From Oscillospiraceae bacterium (GTDB taxonomy: Bacteria > Bacillota > Clostridia > Oscillospirales > Oscillospiraceae), in the NCBI GenBank assembly GCA_028691385.1, contig JAQUZL010000038.1, positions 1 to 15,737 on the forward strand: DNA of 15,737 nt, given 5' to 3'. Positions 7,524 to 14,241 of this stretch are shown piece after piece. Positions within the stretch are counted from its first letter, which is position 1. Each line of letters starts with the position of its first letter. A model generated the notes under the pieces. That model made no database searches, was not told where the DNA came from, and saw only the letters and a list, made by a program, of their open reading frames with translations. The translations under genes and the position numbers were made by a program.

Positions 7524-7550
7524 CATTTCGACAATGAAGGGGGAAGTGCA

Positions 7551-8381
7551 ATGCCTGTTCGAATGATCATGGCAGATCTCGACGGAACGCTGCTGCATGA
7601 GGACAAACAACTGTCCCGGAGAAACTATGAGGCGCTGGAAAAAGCGGCAGGCCGCGGCATTGAAATCGTGATTGCCACGGGGCGGTTTTTCGGCGGCATC
7701 CCGGCGCAGCTGCGCAGCGCGCCGTTCTTTCGCTACGCAGTGACCGGCAACGGCTCGAAGGTGCTCGACAGCAAAACCGATACGATAATATATCGCGCGG
7801 AAATGAGCGCCCGCTGCGGCGCGCGGGTGCTGGACTGTCTGGAGCGGTATCCGGTGTCCATCGACTGCTATGTGGGCGATCTTGGCTATATGGCGCGGTC
7901 GCAGTATGATCACCTGGATCGCTATATCTCCCAGCCGGTGATTCAAAATATGGTGCGCAATATGCGCGTGCCGGTGGATCATTTCCGGGAATTTGTATTG
8001 TCCCGCGGCTGCGGGCTGCAAAAGCTGCAGTCGTTTTGTCTGGATCACGCGATCATCGACCAGATCCGGCAGACCCTTACCGAGCAGTTCGGCGAGCAGC
8101 TTGTGCTGACCGGCGCGCTGAAGGATAATATAGAAATCAATGATTGCCGCGCGACCAAAGCGCATGCACTGCGCGCCTTGTGCGATCATATCGGCATGGA
8201 CTGCTGCGACGTGATGACCTTTGGTGACGCGGACAACGATCTTGCCATGACGCGCGCGGCGGGCTTTGGCGTCGCAATGGCAAATGCGCGGCCGGCCGTG
8301 CGCAGCGCGGCGGATTACATCACAAGCGCCAACGACGACGACGGCGTGGCGGCGGCCATTGAGAAGCTGATTCTATCCTAG
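7551..8381 (+). CDS. HAD-superfamily (Cof-type, class IIB) phosphatase
   Basis: A cytosolic hydrolase that removes phosphate from small molecules; Cof-type members often act on sugar phosphates, and the real substrate here is unknown. Of 276 residues all four HAD motifs are present: DLDGT (9-13, nucleophile Asp9 and acid/base Asp11), ATGR (42-45, Thr43), Lys203 as motif III and GDADND (225-230), followed by GFGVAMANA. The large insertion between motifs II and III is the class IIB substrate cap. The frame is open back to a GTG at 7503, but that lies inside the upstream terminator; the ATG at 7551 has AAGGGGGA six bases upstream and is preferred. The gene follows the importer operon in the same direction, consistent with processing an imported phosphorylated compound. 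Confidence 0.93.
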   Translation: MPVRMIMADLDGTLLHEDKQLSRRNYEALEKAAGRGIEIVIATGRFFGGIPAQLRSAPFFRYAVTGNGSKVLDSKTDTIIYRAEMSARCGARVLDCLERYPVSIDCYVGDLGYMARSQYDHLDRYISQPVIQNMVRNMRVPVDHFREFVLSRGCGLQKLQSFCLDHAIIDQIRQTLTEQFGEQLVLTGALKDNIEINDCRATKAHALRALCDHIGMDCCDVMTFGDADNDLAMTRAAGFGVAMANARPAVRSAADYITSANDDDGVAAAIEKLILS

Positions 8382-8538
8382 CGGTTTGCAAGGAACGGCA
8401 GGAAAGACGTGAACGAAATAATGCAAAGTTGGAAAGCTTTGGCCGAATTGCATGAAAAACGTCAAACATATGCAAAAAAACTGACAGGCTGCACAATTCG
8501 CCGTGTCAATCATCGTTCGGTTTTTACGATATAAACAA
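8382..8538. other. Non-coding stretch upstream of the livK promoter
   Basis: Together with the promoter and leader this is a 260-base gap with no credible gene. ATGCAAA appears at 8421-8427 and 8470-8476, with the inverted form TTGCAT at 8448-8453, so TTGCAT and ATGCAA form an inverted pair with a 16-base gap. TGACA and TGTCA also occur in inverted orientation further right. These are possible regulator sites but none is recognisable. I see no terminator after the HAD gene. Confidence 0.35.
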
Positions 8539-8567
8539 TTGATTTTTGGAACTGGTTTCGTTAGAAT
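8539..8567 (+). promoter_or_regulatory. Promoter of livK
   Basis: TTGATT (8539-8544), a 17-base spacer and TAGAAT (8562-8567). The predicted start near 8574 gives a leader of about 68 bases. The hexamers and much of the spacer match the two-component promoter at 742-770 (21 of 29 positions). Confidence 0.72.
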
Positions 8568-8574
8568 GTAACCA

Positions 8575-8620
8575 AATAGCATCTTTCTTGCGGCAAACGT
8601 CGCACGGCAATTCTGCTATT
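8575..8620 (+). promoter_or_regulatory. Predicted 5'-end stem-loop in the livK leader
   Basis: AATAGCA (8575-8581) pairs perfectly with TGCTATT (8614-8620), and inside it TTGC (8588-8591) pairs with GCAA (8607-8610). The outer stem would start at, or one base from, the predicted transcript 5' end and close eight bases before the AGGAGG site. It could protect the message from decay or act as a cis-regulatory leader. I do not recognise a known riboswitch. Confidence 0.45.
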
Positions 8621-8641
8621 CAAAATTAGGAGGAAGATTCC

Positions 8642-9862
8642 ATGAAAAAACTGTTTGCAATGCTTCTGGTAGTTGCGATGGTTCTCTCCCTGGCGGCCTG
8701 CGGCAGCTCTAATTCTGCAAGCACCACCGGCGGCGACACCGCTGCAACCAATAATGACGCTTCCACGACAACCCCCGCAGATTCGGCAACCACCGATTCC
8801 GGCGCGGCCATCAAGCTCGGCGGCACCGGCCCGCTGACCGGCGGCGCTGCCATCTATGGCATGGCTGCAAAGCATGGCGCTGAAATTGCAGTTGACGAGA
8901 TCAATGCACTCGGCGGCATCCAGTTCGAGCTGAAGTATGAAGATGATGCGCACGACGCAGAAAAGGCAGTCAACGCATACAACACGCTGAAGGACTGGGG
9001 TATGCAGATTTCCCTGGGCTCTGTTACTTCCACACCGGCTGCCGCAACTTCCGCAAAGAACTTTGAAGACCGCATTTTTGCACTGACCCCGTCGGCGTCT
9101 TCGACTGCCGTCATCGAGGGCAAGGACAACGTCTATCAGATGTGCTTCACCGACCCCAACCAAGGCTCGGCTTCGGCACAGTACATCTTCGAGCAGAAGC
9201 TGGCAACCAAGGTTGCAATCATTTGGAAGAACGACGACGTTTATTCCAAGGGCATCCACGACACCTTCATCAGCAAGGCTGGCGAGCTGGGTCTGGAAGT
9301 CGTTTCCGACACCACCTTCACCTCCGACAGCCAGACGGACTTCTCCGTGCAGCTGACCGAGGCGCAGAAGGACGGCGCGGATCTGGTGTTCCTGCCGATC
9401 TACTATGACGCCGCTTCCCTGATCCTGACCCAGGCCAGCACCAAGGGCTACGCGCCGAAGTTCTTCGGCGTTGACGGCATGGACGGCATCCTGACCGTTG
9501 AGGGCTTCGACGCAAGCCTGGCCGAGGGCGTGATGCTGCTGACCCCGTTCTCTGCCGACGCAACCGACGATCTGACTGTGAACTTCGTTGGCAAGTACAA
9601 CGATGCTTATGGCGAAACGCCGAACCAGTTTGCTGCTGACGCGTATGACTGCATCTATGCAATCTATAACGCCTGCACCGCAGCCGGTGTCACTTCCGCG
9701 ATGAGCGCGGAAGTGACCAACGATCTGATGATCGCACAGTTCACCTCCATGACCTTTGACGGCCTGACCGGCGACGGCGTTACCTGGGATGCCAGCGGCG
9801 CTGTTTCCAAGTCCCCGAAGGGCATGATTATCGAAAACGGCGCTTATGTCGGCATGGACTAA
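8642..9862 (+). CDS. livK: Branched-chain amino acid-type ABC substrate-binding lipoprotein
   Basis: A lipid-anchored extracellular receptor for the Liv importer. The signal peptide ends in LSLAAC with Cys20, followed by a Ser/Thr/Asp-rich linker to about residue 56. The mature domain (about 57-406) is a type I periplasmic-binding fold of the LivJ/LivK family: IKLGGTGPLTGGAAIYG at the start, AAKHGAEIAVDEINALGG, SVTSTPAAATSAKN (127-140) and TPSASSTAV (149-157) in the usual ligand-contact positions, then the YYDAASLI and GVDGMDG segments. AGGAGG lies eight bases before the ATG. The substrate is probably leucine/isoleucine/valine, but the family also carries other amino acids and urea, so the ligand is not certain. 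It is separated from livH by a terminator and a new promoter. Confidence 0.93.
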   Translation: MKKLFAMLLVVAMVLSLAACGSSNSASTTGGDTAATNNDASTTTPADSATTDSGAAIKLGGTGPLTGGAAIYGMAAKHGAEIAVDEINALGGIQFELKYEDDAHDAEKAVNAYNTLKDWGMQISLGSVTSTPAAATSAKNFEDRIFALTPSASSTAVIEGKDNVYQMCFTDPNQGSASAQYIFEQKLATKVAIIWKNDDVYSKGIHDTFISKAGELGLEVVSDTTFTSDSQTDFSVQLTEAQKDGADLVFLPIYYDAASLILTQASTKGYAPKFFGVDGMDGILTVEGFDASLAEGVMLLTPFSADATDDLTVNFVGKYNDAYGETPNQFAADAYDCIYAIYNACTAAGVTSAMSAEVTNDLMIAQFTSMTFDGLTGDGVTWDASGAVSKSPKGMIIENGAYVGMD

Positions 9863-9879
9863 GCCCCTGTAAGAACCCC

Positions 9880-9917
9880 AAAAAGAGGCTGCCGGAAGTT
9901 TCCGACAGCCTCTTTTT
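9880..9917 (+). terminator. Terminator between livK and livH
   Basis: AAAAAGAGGCTG (9880-9891) pairs perfectly with CAGCCTCTTTTT (9906-9917), and CGGAA/TTCCG continues the stem after one mismatch. The five-T tail is a classical intrinsic terminator. It lies 17 bases after the livK stop and should make livK message more abundant than the downstream genes. Confidence 0.9.
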
Positions 9918-9937
9918 CAAATAACGTGTCTGTATCG

Positions 9938-9966
9938 TTGCAATTTCAGACAAAAACTGATATAAT
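9938..9966 (+). promoter_or_regulatory. Promoter of livHMGF
   Basis: TTGCAA (9938-9943), 17 bases and a perfect TATAAT (9961-9966). Predicted leader about 32 bases. It lets the membrane and ATPase genes be transcribed independently of livK. Confidence 0.8.
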
Positions 9967-10004
9967 TTTTAATCAGTTTATAGAGAAAACGAGAGGTGTA
10001 TGGG

Positions 10005-10886
10005 ATGACATTTTTAACCTACGTCATCAGCGGCATCAGCCTTGGCAGTGTCTATGCAATCATCGCGCTTGGCTACACGATGGTTTACGGAATTGCAAAG
10101 ATGCTGAACTTTGCCCATGGTGATGTCATTATGGTTGGCGCCTATGTCTGCTTTTTTGCCACATCGCGATTTGGCTTAAATCCGGTCATCGGCGTCCTGC
10201 TTGCCATGTTTGTGTGTACGATTTTGGGTATGGTAATTGAACGGCTGGCCTATAAGCCGCTGCGGCAGGCGCCATCGCTGGCAGTCCTCATTACGGCGAT
10301 CGGCATCAGCTACTTTCTGCAGAACGCTGCCCAGCTTCTGTGGACCTCCAACCCCAAGACGTATACCTCAGTTGTGGGCAATGGCGCGCTGCAGCTGGCT
10401 GGCGGACAACTTCCAATCTCCTATGTGACGATTGTCACAATTGTTGCCTGCGTGGCAATCATGGTAGGGCTGACCACCTTTACCAGCAAGACCAAAATGG
10501 GCAAGGCCATGCGCGCCTGTTCCGAGGATAAGGGTGCGGCGCAGCTCATGGGCATCAACGTCAACACGACCATTTCCGTGACCTTTGCCATCGGCTCGGC
10601 GCTTGCCGCCATCGCGGGCGTGCTGCTGTGCTCGGCCTATCCGATCCTGACGCCAACCACCGGCTCCATGCCCGGCATCAAAGCCTTCACGGCGGCGGTC
10701 TTTGGCGGAATCGGCTCGGTTCCCGGCGCGTTTTTGGGCGGCATTTTGCTTGGCATCATTGAGATTTTTGCAAAGGCCTATATTTCCACCCAGCTTTCCG
10801 ACGCAATCGTATTTGCCGTGCTGATTGTCGTGCTGCTGGTGAAGCCGACGGGCCTTCTGGGCAAGCCGGTCAGTGAGAAGGTGTAA
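10005..10886 (+). CDS. livH: Branched-chain amino acid-type ABC permease LivH
   Basis: An integral membrane subunit forming half of the Liv channel. Of 293 residues, most are hydrophobic helices. The N-terminal stretch ISLGSVYAIIALGYTMVYG followed by MLNFAHGD is a hallmark of LivH, as are ERLAYKPLR and the cytoplasmic coupling region GKAMRACSEDKGAAQLMGINV. An in-frame GTG at 9996 is possible, but the ATG at 10005 with GAGAGG eight bases upstream matches the family start. livM begins four bases after the stop. Confidence 0.93.
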   Translation: MTFLTYVISGISLGSVYAIIALGYTMVYGIAKMLNFAHGDVIMVGAYVCFFATSRFGLNPVIGVLLAMFVCTILGMVIERLAYKPLRQAPSLAVLITAIGISYFLQNAAQLLWTSNPKTYTSVVGNGALQLAGGQLPISYVTIVTIVACVAIMVGLTTFTSKTKMGKAMRACSEDKGAAQLMGINVNTTISVTFAIGSALAAIAGVLLCSAYPILTPTTGSMPGIKAFTAAVFGGIGSVPGAFLGGILLGIIEIFAKAYISTQLSDAIVFAVLIVVLLVKPTGLLGKPVSEKV

Positions 10887-10890
10887 GGTG

Positions 10891-11973
10891 ATGACGATGA
10901 AAATCAAGAAGATGAGCAAGTACACGCGCCGAAACTTCATCACCTATGTGATGCTGGCCATTTTATTTGTAGTGGTTCAGGCGCTGGTTTCCACCGGAAA
11001 CGTGTCAAGCCTGATCAAGGGGCAGCTGGTTCCAATCTGCGCCTATGTGGTCATGGCGATTTCCCTCAACCTGACGGTTGGCGTTTTGGGCGAATTGAGC
11101 CTTGGTCATGCCGGATTTATGAGTGTCGGCGCATTTTCCGGCGTTGTGATGGCGACCTGCCTGCAGACCGTCGTGCCGATTGCCTGGCTGCGCCTGGCCA
11201 TCGCGATCATCACCGGCGGCGTGTTTGCCGCAATGGTCGGCGTCATTGTCGGCATTCCGGTGCTGCGCCTCAAGGGCGACTATCTTGCCATTGTGACGCT
11301 GGCGTTCGGCGAAATTATCAAGAGCATTATCAATAACCTTTATATCGGTCTGGACAGCGGAGGCCTGCACATGTCCCTGCTGACCGACAAGCTCAATCTG
11401 GCGGAGGGCGGCAAGACCATCCTCGGCGGCCCGATGGGCGCCACCGGCGTTTCGTCCATCTCCACGTTCACGATGGGCATGATTCTCATCGTGGTCTGCC
11501 TGACGGTGATTTTCAATCTGGTGAACAGCAAGTCCGGCCGCGCGGTGATGGCGCTGCGGGACAACCGCATCGCGGCGGAGTCCGTTGGCATCAACGTGAC
11601 CAAATATAAGCTGATGGCCTTTGTGATTTCTGCGTCCATGGCAGGCATGGCGGGCACGCTGTTTGCCATGAACTACTCCACCGTGGTTGCCAGCAAGTTT
11701 GACTTCAACACCTCGATTCTGGTGCTGGTCTTTGTGGTGCTGGGCGGCCTTGGCAACATGCGCGGCTCGATTATTGCGGCGGCGGCGCTGACCATTCTGC
11801 CGGAGCTGCTGCGTCAGTTCCAGGATTACCGGATGCTGGCCTATGCCATCGTGCTGATTCTCGTGATGCTGGCCACCAACAACCCCACGCTGTCGGCTGC
11901 ATTCAGACGGTTTTTCGGCAGCTTCCGCAGAAAGAAGCCGACATCGGATGCGAAGGGAGGCGCGGCACAATGA
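10891..11973 (+). CDS. livM: Branched-chain amino acid-type ABC permease LivM
   Basis: The second channel subunit, 360 residues, an integral membrane protein. Family signatures are the LNLTVGVLGELSLGHAGFMSVGAF stretch near residue 60, LKGDYLAIVTLAFGEIIKSI in the middle and the coupling region GRAVMALRDNRIAAESVGINV. A basic N-terminus (KIKKMSKYTRR) precedes TM1. The start is uncertain: the ATG at 10891 with GAAGGTG upstream was chosen; 10897 and 10912 are alternatives and change only a few residues. The stop overlaps the livG start as ATGA. Confidence 0.92.
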   Translation: MTMKIKKMSKYTRRNFITYVMLAILFVVVQALVSTGNVSSLIKGQLVPICAYVVMAISLNLTVGVLGELSLGHAGFMSVGAFSGVVMATCLQTVVPIAWLRLAIAIITGGVFAAMVGVIVGIPVLRLKGDYLAIVTLAFGEIIKSIINNLYIGLDSGGLHMSLLTDKLNLAEGGKTILGGPMGATGVSSISTFTMGMILIVVCLTVIFNLVNSKSGRAVMALRDNRIAAESVGINVTKYKLMAFVISASMAGMAGTLFAMNYSTVVASKFDFNTSILVLVFVVLGGLGNMRGSIIAAAALTILPELLRQFQDYRMLAYAIVLILVMLATNNPTLSAAFRRFFGSFRRKKPTSDAKGGAAQ

Positions 11974-12830
11974 GCTTTGAAAAACGTCCGGAAACCAAGC
12001 TGGTTCCGGTTCCGAGCACCAATATTGTCCCGGAGCGCGACGTGGACAAGACGCCCATTTTGGAGGCGCGCAATCTCGGCATTGATTTTGGCGGCCTGAC
12101 CGCCGTCGATGATTTCAACATGGGCATCGGCAGAACGGAAATTGCCGGCCTCATCGGCCCCAACGGCGCAGGTAAAACAACGGTGTTTAACCTGCTCACC
12201 AAGGTTTATCAGCCCAGCCGCGGCACCATCTTGCTCGATGGCACCGATACCCACGGGATGAACACCATTCAGGTCAACCGCAGCGGCATTGCAAGAACCT
12301 TCCAGAATATTCGTCTGTTCAACAACCTCTCCGTTGAGGATAACGTCAAGCTCGGTATGCACAATCAGATCAACTATTCCACGCTGGAGGGCGTTTTGCG
12401 CCTGCCGAACTATTGGAAGAGCGAAAAAAGAGCCCACGAGAAAGCGCTGCAGCTGCTGTCTATCTTCGATATGCAGGGTCTTGCCCATGCAAAGGCAGGC
12501 AGCCTGCCCTATGGCGCGCAGCGCCGTCTGGAGATTGTCCGCGCGCTGGCCACCAATCCGAAGCTGCTGCTGCTGGACGAACCGGCGGCCGGCATGAACC
12601 CCTCGGAAACGGCGGAGCTGATGGAAAACATCGTGAAAATTCGCGACGCGTTCCAGATCGCGGTGCTGCTCATCGAGCATGACATGAATCTGGTCATGGG
12701 CATCTGCGAGGGCATCTGCGTGCTGAACTTCGGCAAGATTATCGCCAAGGGCACGCCGTCCGAGATTCAGGCCAATCCGGCCGTGATCGAGGCGTATCTT
12801 GGAAAAAAGAAGGAGGATGATGCAAAATGA
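11970..12830 (+). CDS. livG: Branched-chain amino acid-type ABC ATPase LivG
   Basis: A cytosolic ATPase subunit of the Liv importer, 286 residues. It has Walker A GPNGAGKT (63-70), the LivG-type signature YGAQRRLEIVRAL (181-193), Walker B LLLLDEPAAG (199-208) and switch His237. The N-terminus is longer than usual: about 25 extra residues rich in Pro, Val and charged residues precede the conserved LEARNLGIDFGG. The ATG at 11970 overlaps the livM stop and has AAGGGAGG upstream, supporting the long form; a GTG at 12042 (residue 25) with GGAGCG upstream would give the standard length. The C-terminus ends in a lysine/aspartate tail. Confidence 0.93.
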   Translation: MSFEKRPETKLVPVPSTNIVPERDVDKTPILEARNLGIDFGGLTAVDDFNMGIGRTEIAGLIGPNGAGKTTVFNLLTKVYQPSRGTILLDGTDTHGMNTIQVNRSGIARTFQNIRLFNNLSVEDNVKLGMHNQINYSTLEGVLRLPNYWKSEKRAHEKALQLLSIFDMQGLAHAKAGSLPYGAQRRLEIVRALATNPKLLLLDEPAAGMNPSETAELMENIVKIRDAFQIAVLLIEHDMNLVMGICEGICVLNFGKIIAKGTPSEIQANPAVIEAYLGKKKEDDAK

Positions 12831-13534
12831 GCATGCTGAAAGTGGAAAACATCGACGTGTTCTATGGCGCGATTCACGCCATCAAGGGCATCTCCTTTGA
12901 AGTCAACGAGGGCGAAATCGTGACCTTGATCGGCGCAAACGGCGCTGGCAAATCCACCACGCTGAAAACGGTTTCGGCGATGATGCGGCCGAAAAACGGC
13001 ACGATCACCTTTCTGGACAAAAGCCTTTTGAATGTCGCGCCGCACAAAATTGTTTCCATGGGTATGGCGCACTGCCCCGAGGGGCGGCGCATTTTCCAGC
13101 AGATGACCGTGCAGGAGAATCTGGAGATGGGCGCGTACACCAGGGCGAACAGCGAAGTGGACGACTCCATTGCCGACATTTACGCGCGGTTTCCGCGGCT
13201 GAAAGAGCGCTATAAGCAAATTGCCGGCACTCTTTCCGGCGGCGAGCAGCAGATGCTGGCCATGGGTCGGGCGATGATGTCCAAGCCGAAGCTTTTGATG
13301 CTGGACGAACCGTCCATGGGCCTGGCGCCGATTCTGGTGGAAGAAATCTTCAACATCATTCAGGAGCTGAACGCTTCCGGAACCACGATTTTGTTGGTGG
13401 AGCAGAACGCGCAGATGGCATTGTCCATTGCCAACCGCGGCTATGTGCTCGAAACCGGTAAAATCAGCATGGATGGCCCGGCAAAGGAACTTTTGCGCGA
13501 TGCGCGGGTTCAAAAAGCCTATCTCGGCGGCTAA
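12827..13534 (+). CDS. livF: Branched-chain amino acid-type ABC ATPase LivF
   Basis: The second cytosolic ATPase of the Liv importer, 235 residues, the normal length. It shows Walker A GANGAGKST (36-44), CPEGRRIFQQMTVQENLEMGAY (83-104), signature LSGGEQQMLAMGRAMM (136-151), Walker B LLMLDEPSMGLAP (156-168) and VEQN (191-194), where Gln replaces the switch His as is usual in LivF. The ATG overlaps the livG stop as ATGA, and GGAGGATG lies upstream within livG. It is the last gene of the operon, followed by a strong terminator. Confidence 0.94.
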   Translation: MSMLKVENIDVFYGAIHAIKGISFEVNEGEIVTLIGANGAGKSTTLKTVSAMMRPKNGTITFLDKSLLNVAPHKIVSMGMAHCPEGRRIFQQMTVQENLEMGAYTRANSEVDDSIADIYARFPRLKERYKQIAGTLSGGEQQMLAMGRAMMSKPKLLMLDEPSMGLAPILVEEIFNIIQELNASGTTILLVEQNAQMALSIANRGYVLETGKISMDGPAKELLRDARVQKAYLGG

Positions 13535-13587
13535 ACCACAGAAGAAAAAGCGGGGTGGCAAACCCCGGTCCAATCAGGATACGTACA

Positions 13588-13623
13588 AAAAGCGACAACC
13601 ACAAAAAAGTGGTTGTCGCTTTT
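13588..13623 (+). terminator. Terminator of the liv operon
   Basis: A perfect 15-base stem, AAAAGCGACAACCAC (13588-13602) and its complement (13609-13623), encloses an all-A six-base loop. It begins 53 bases after the livF stop and ends in a short T-run; with A on the left arm it could act in both directions. Confidence 0.92.
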
Positions 13624-13712
13624 CTCTTGGTGTGCGGAATCGCTCCCGACGAGATGGTGATGCCGTGACGAATCTTGTCATGGGCAGCGCTGCTTGCGGC
13701 AACAACTTACCT

Positions 13713-13782
13713 ATGATATGCGCGCTTTGGCGCGGAGCGCCAAAATGCGCATATAATAGCCGCTTTGCGGCTATTATATCAT
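13713..13782. repeat. Nested inverted-repeat element (two long hairpins within terminal inverted repeats)
   Basis: Hairpin A pairs 13716-13733 with 13737-13754: ATATGCGC and TTTGGCGC arms, each a perfect 8 bp, separated by a two-base mismatch, with a GGA loop. Hairpin B pairs 13751-13763 with 13767-13779: 13 perfect bp around a TTT loop. The two share ATAT at 13751-13754, so their bases compete. The element is bounded by ATGATAT (13713-13719) and ATATCAT (13776-13782), which can close a three-way junction. It looks like a small palindromic mobile-type (REP/MITE-like) or regulatory element; I do not recognise its family. Confidence 0.7.
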
Positions 13783-13801
13783 GATGAAATCATGCTATAA
13801 T
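13780..13801 (+). promoter_or_regulatory. Extended -10 promoter overlapped by a palindrome, upstream of the small membrane protein gene
   Basis: TGCTATAAT (13793-13801) is an extended -10 element with no good -35 box. The perfect palindrome CATGAT-GAA-ATCATG (13780-13794) ends on its TG. A repressor bound there would block the promoter, so it is a candidate operator. The predicted leader before the ATG is about 35 bases. Confidence 0.5.
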
Positions 13802-13842
13802 CGTACGGATACTGGGTGTTTATATAACAGGAGGAATAGAAA

Positions 13843-14115
13843 ATGTGGTTAGTATTTGGAATTGGAGCAATTGCAACAGCAATATTAAACATTACTTGGT
13901 ATGCACAAAATAAAAATAATGATGTGTTTCGGTTTTTAAGCGTTTCTTTGACGACTTTAACGATGTGTGCTTTTTATGACCAGTGTCGTCAATGGGTTAT
14001 TTCTGAAGATTGGTCTGCCTTAATGGACGTTGTGCCTACGCTTGCTACAATGTGTTGGGGGTTAGTGATCGCTTCTATTTTCATGAATGGTGTTACTTTA
14101 ATGAAAAAGGAATAA
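13843..14115 (+). CDS. Small hypothetical membrane protein (90 aa)
   Basis: I do not recognise the function. The 90 residues contain three likely membrane segments: about 2-20 (starting WLVFGIGAIATAI), 31-46 (LSVSLTTLTMCAF region) and 62-85 (VVPTLATMCWGLVIASIF). A polar loop (about 47-61, with DQCRQWVISEDWS) joins the last two, and the protein ends in a short basic/acidic tail. A strong AGGAGG (13829-13834) eight bases before the ATG and a clear promoter support real expression. The gene is markedly AT-rich, with codons ending in A or T, unlike all its GC-rich neighbours. This suggests recent acquisition. It stands alone between two terminators. Confidence 0.75.
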   Translation: MWLVFGIGAIATAILNITWYAQNKNNDVFRFLSVSLTTLTMCAFYDQCRQWVISEDWSALMDVVPTLATMCWGLVIASIFMNGVTLMKKE

Positions 14116-14152
14116 CTTGATTGCTACCCCGCCAAATGAGCATAACACGAAA

Positions 14153-14188
14153 TTAGGGCATCACCACTTTGCAGCGGTGATGCCCTAA
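14153..14188 (-). terminator. Terminator between the small membrane protein gene and phosphoketolase (convergent)
   Basis: A perfect 13-base stem TTAGGGCATCACC (14153-14165) with its complement (14176-14188) around a 10-base loop. It lies 38 bases after the small gene's stop and 54 bases beyond the phosphoketolase stop on the minus strand, so it probably serves both convergent genes. On the minus strand it is followed by TTT. Confidence 0.75.
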
Positions 14189-14241
14189 AACATCCTTATG
14201 AGAGGGGCGCATGGCTGCCCGTTTTCATGGGAGGAAACCGA

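Larger units (their letters stand above)
13535..13842. other. Intergenic stretch between livF and the small membrane protein gene
   Basis: This 308-base gap holds, in order, a short hairpin CGGGG/CCCCG (13551-13567) without a T-run, the livF terminator, about 90 bases with no recognisable structure or gene (13624-13712), the nested inverted-repeat element, and the promoter of the small gene. Base composition shifts from GC-rich to AT-rich towards its right end. Confidence 0.6.

Noticed and set aside
7503..7550. GTG start adding 16 residues to the HAD phosphatase
   Set aside because: It falls within the terminator hairpin; the ATG at 7551 has a strong ribosome binding site and begins at the family's normal position.
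5599..7551. Very long minus-strand open frame (650 codons) opposite the permease and binding protein
   Set aside because: It spans two real genes and a terminator on the other strand, is rich in Cys, Gly and His, and has no recognisable domain.
8450..8470. Possible CcpA (cre) site near ATGAAAAACG
   Set aside because: The spacing between the conserved TG, AA and CG positions is off by one base; a similar look-alike near 3395-3405 also fails.
11005..11970. Minus-strand open frame (321 codons) opposite livM
   Set aside because: It mirrors livM, and its His/Arg/Gln-rich composition is that of a shadow frame.
13713..13782. Reading the hairpin array as an ordinary terminator or a CRISPR fragment
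   Set aside because: There is no T-run, the livF terminator already lies upstream, and the repeats are inverted and adjacent rather than regularly spaced direct repeats.
13428..13784. Open frame of 118 codons running from inside livF through the terminator
   Set aside because: It starts within livF in another frame and crosses a perfect terminator and the inverted repeats; it is very basic and shows no motif.
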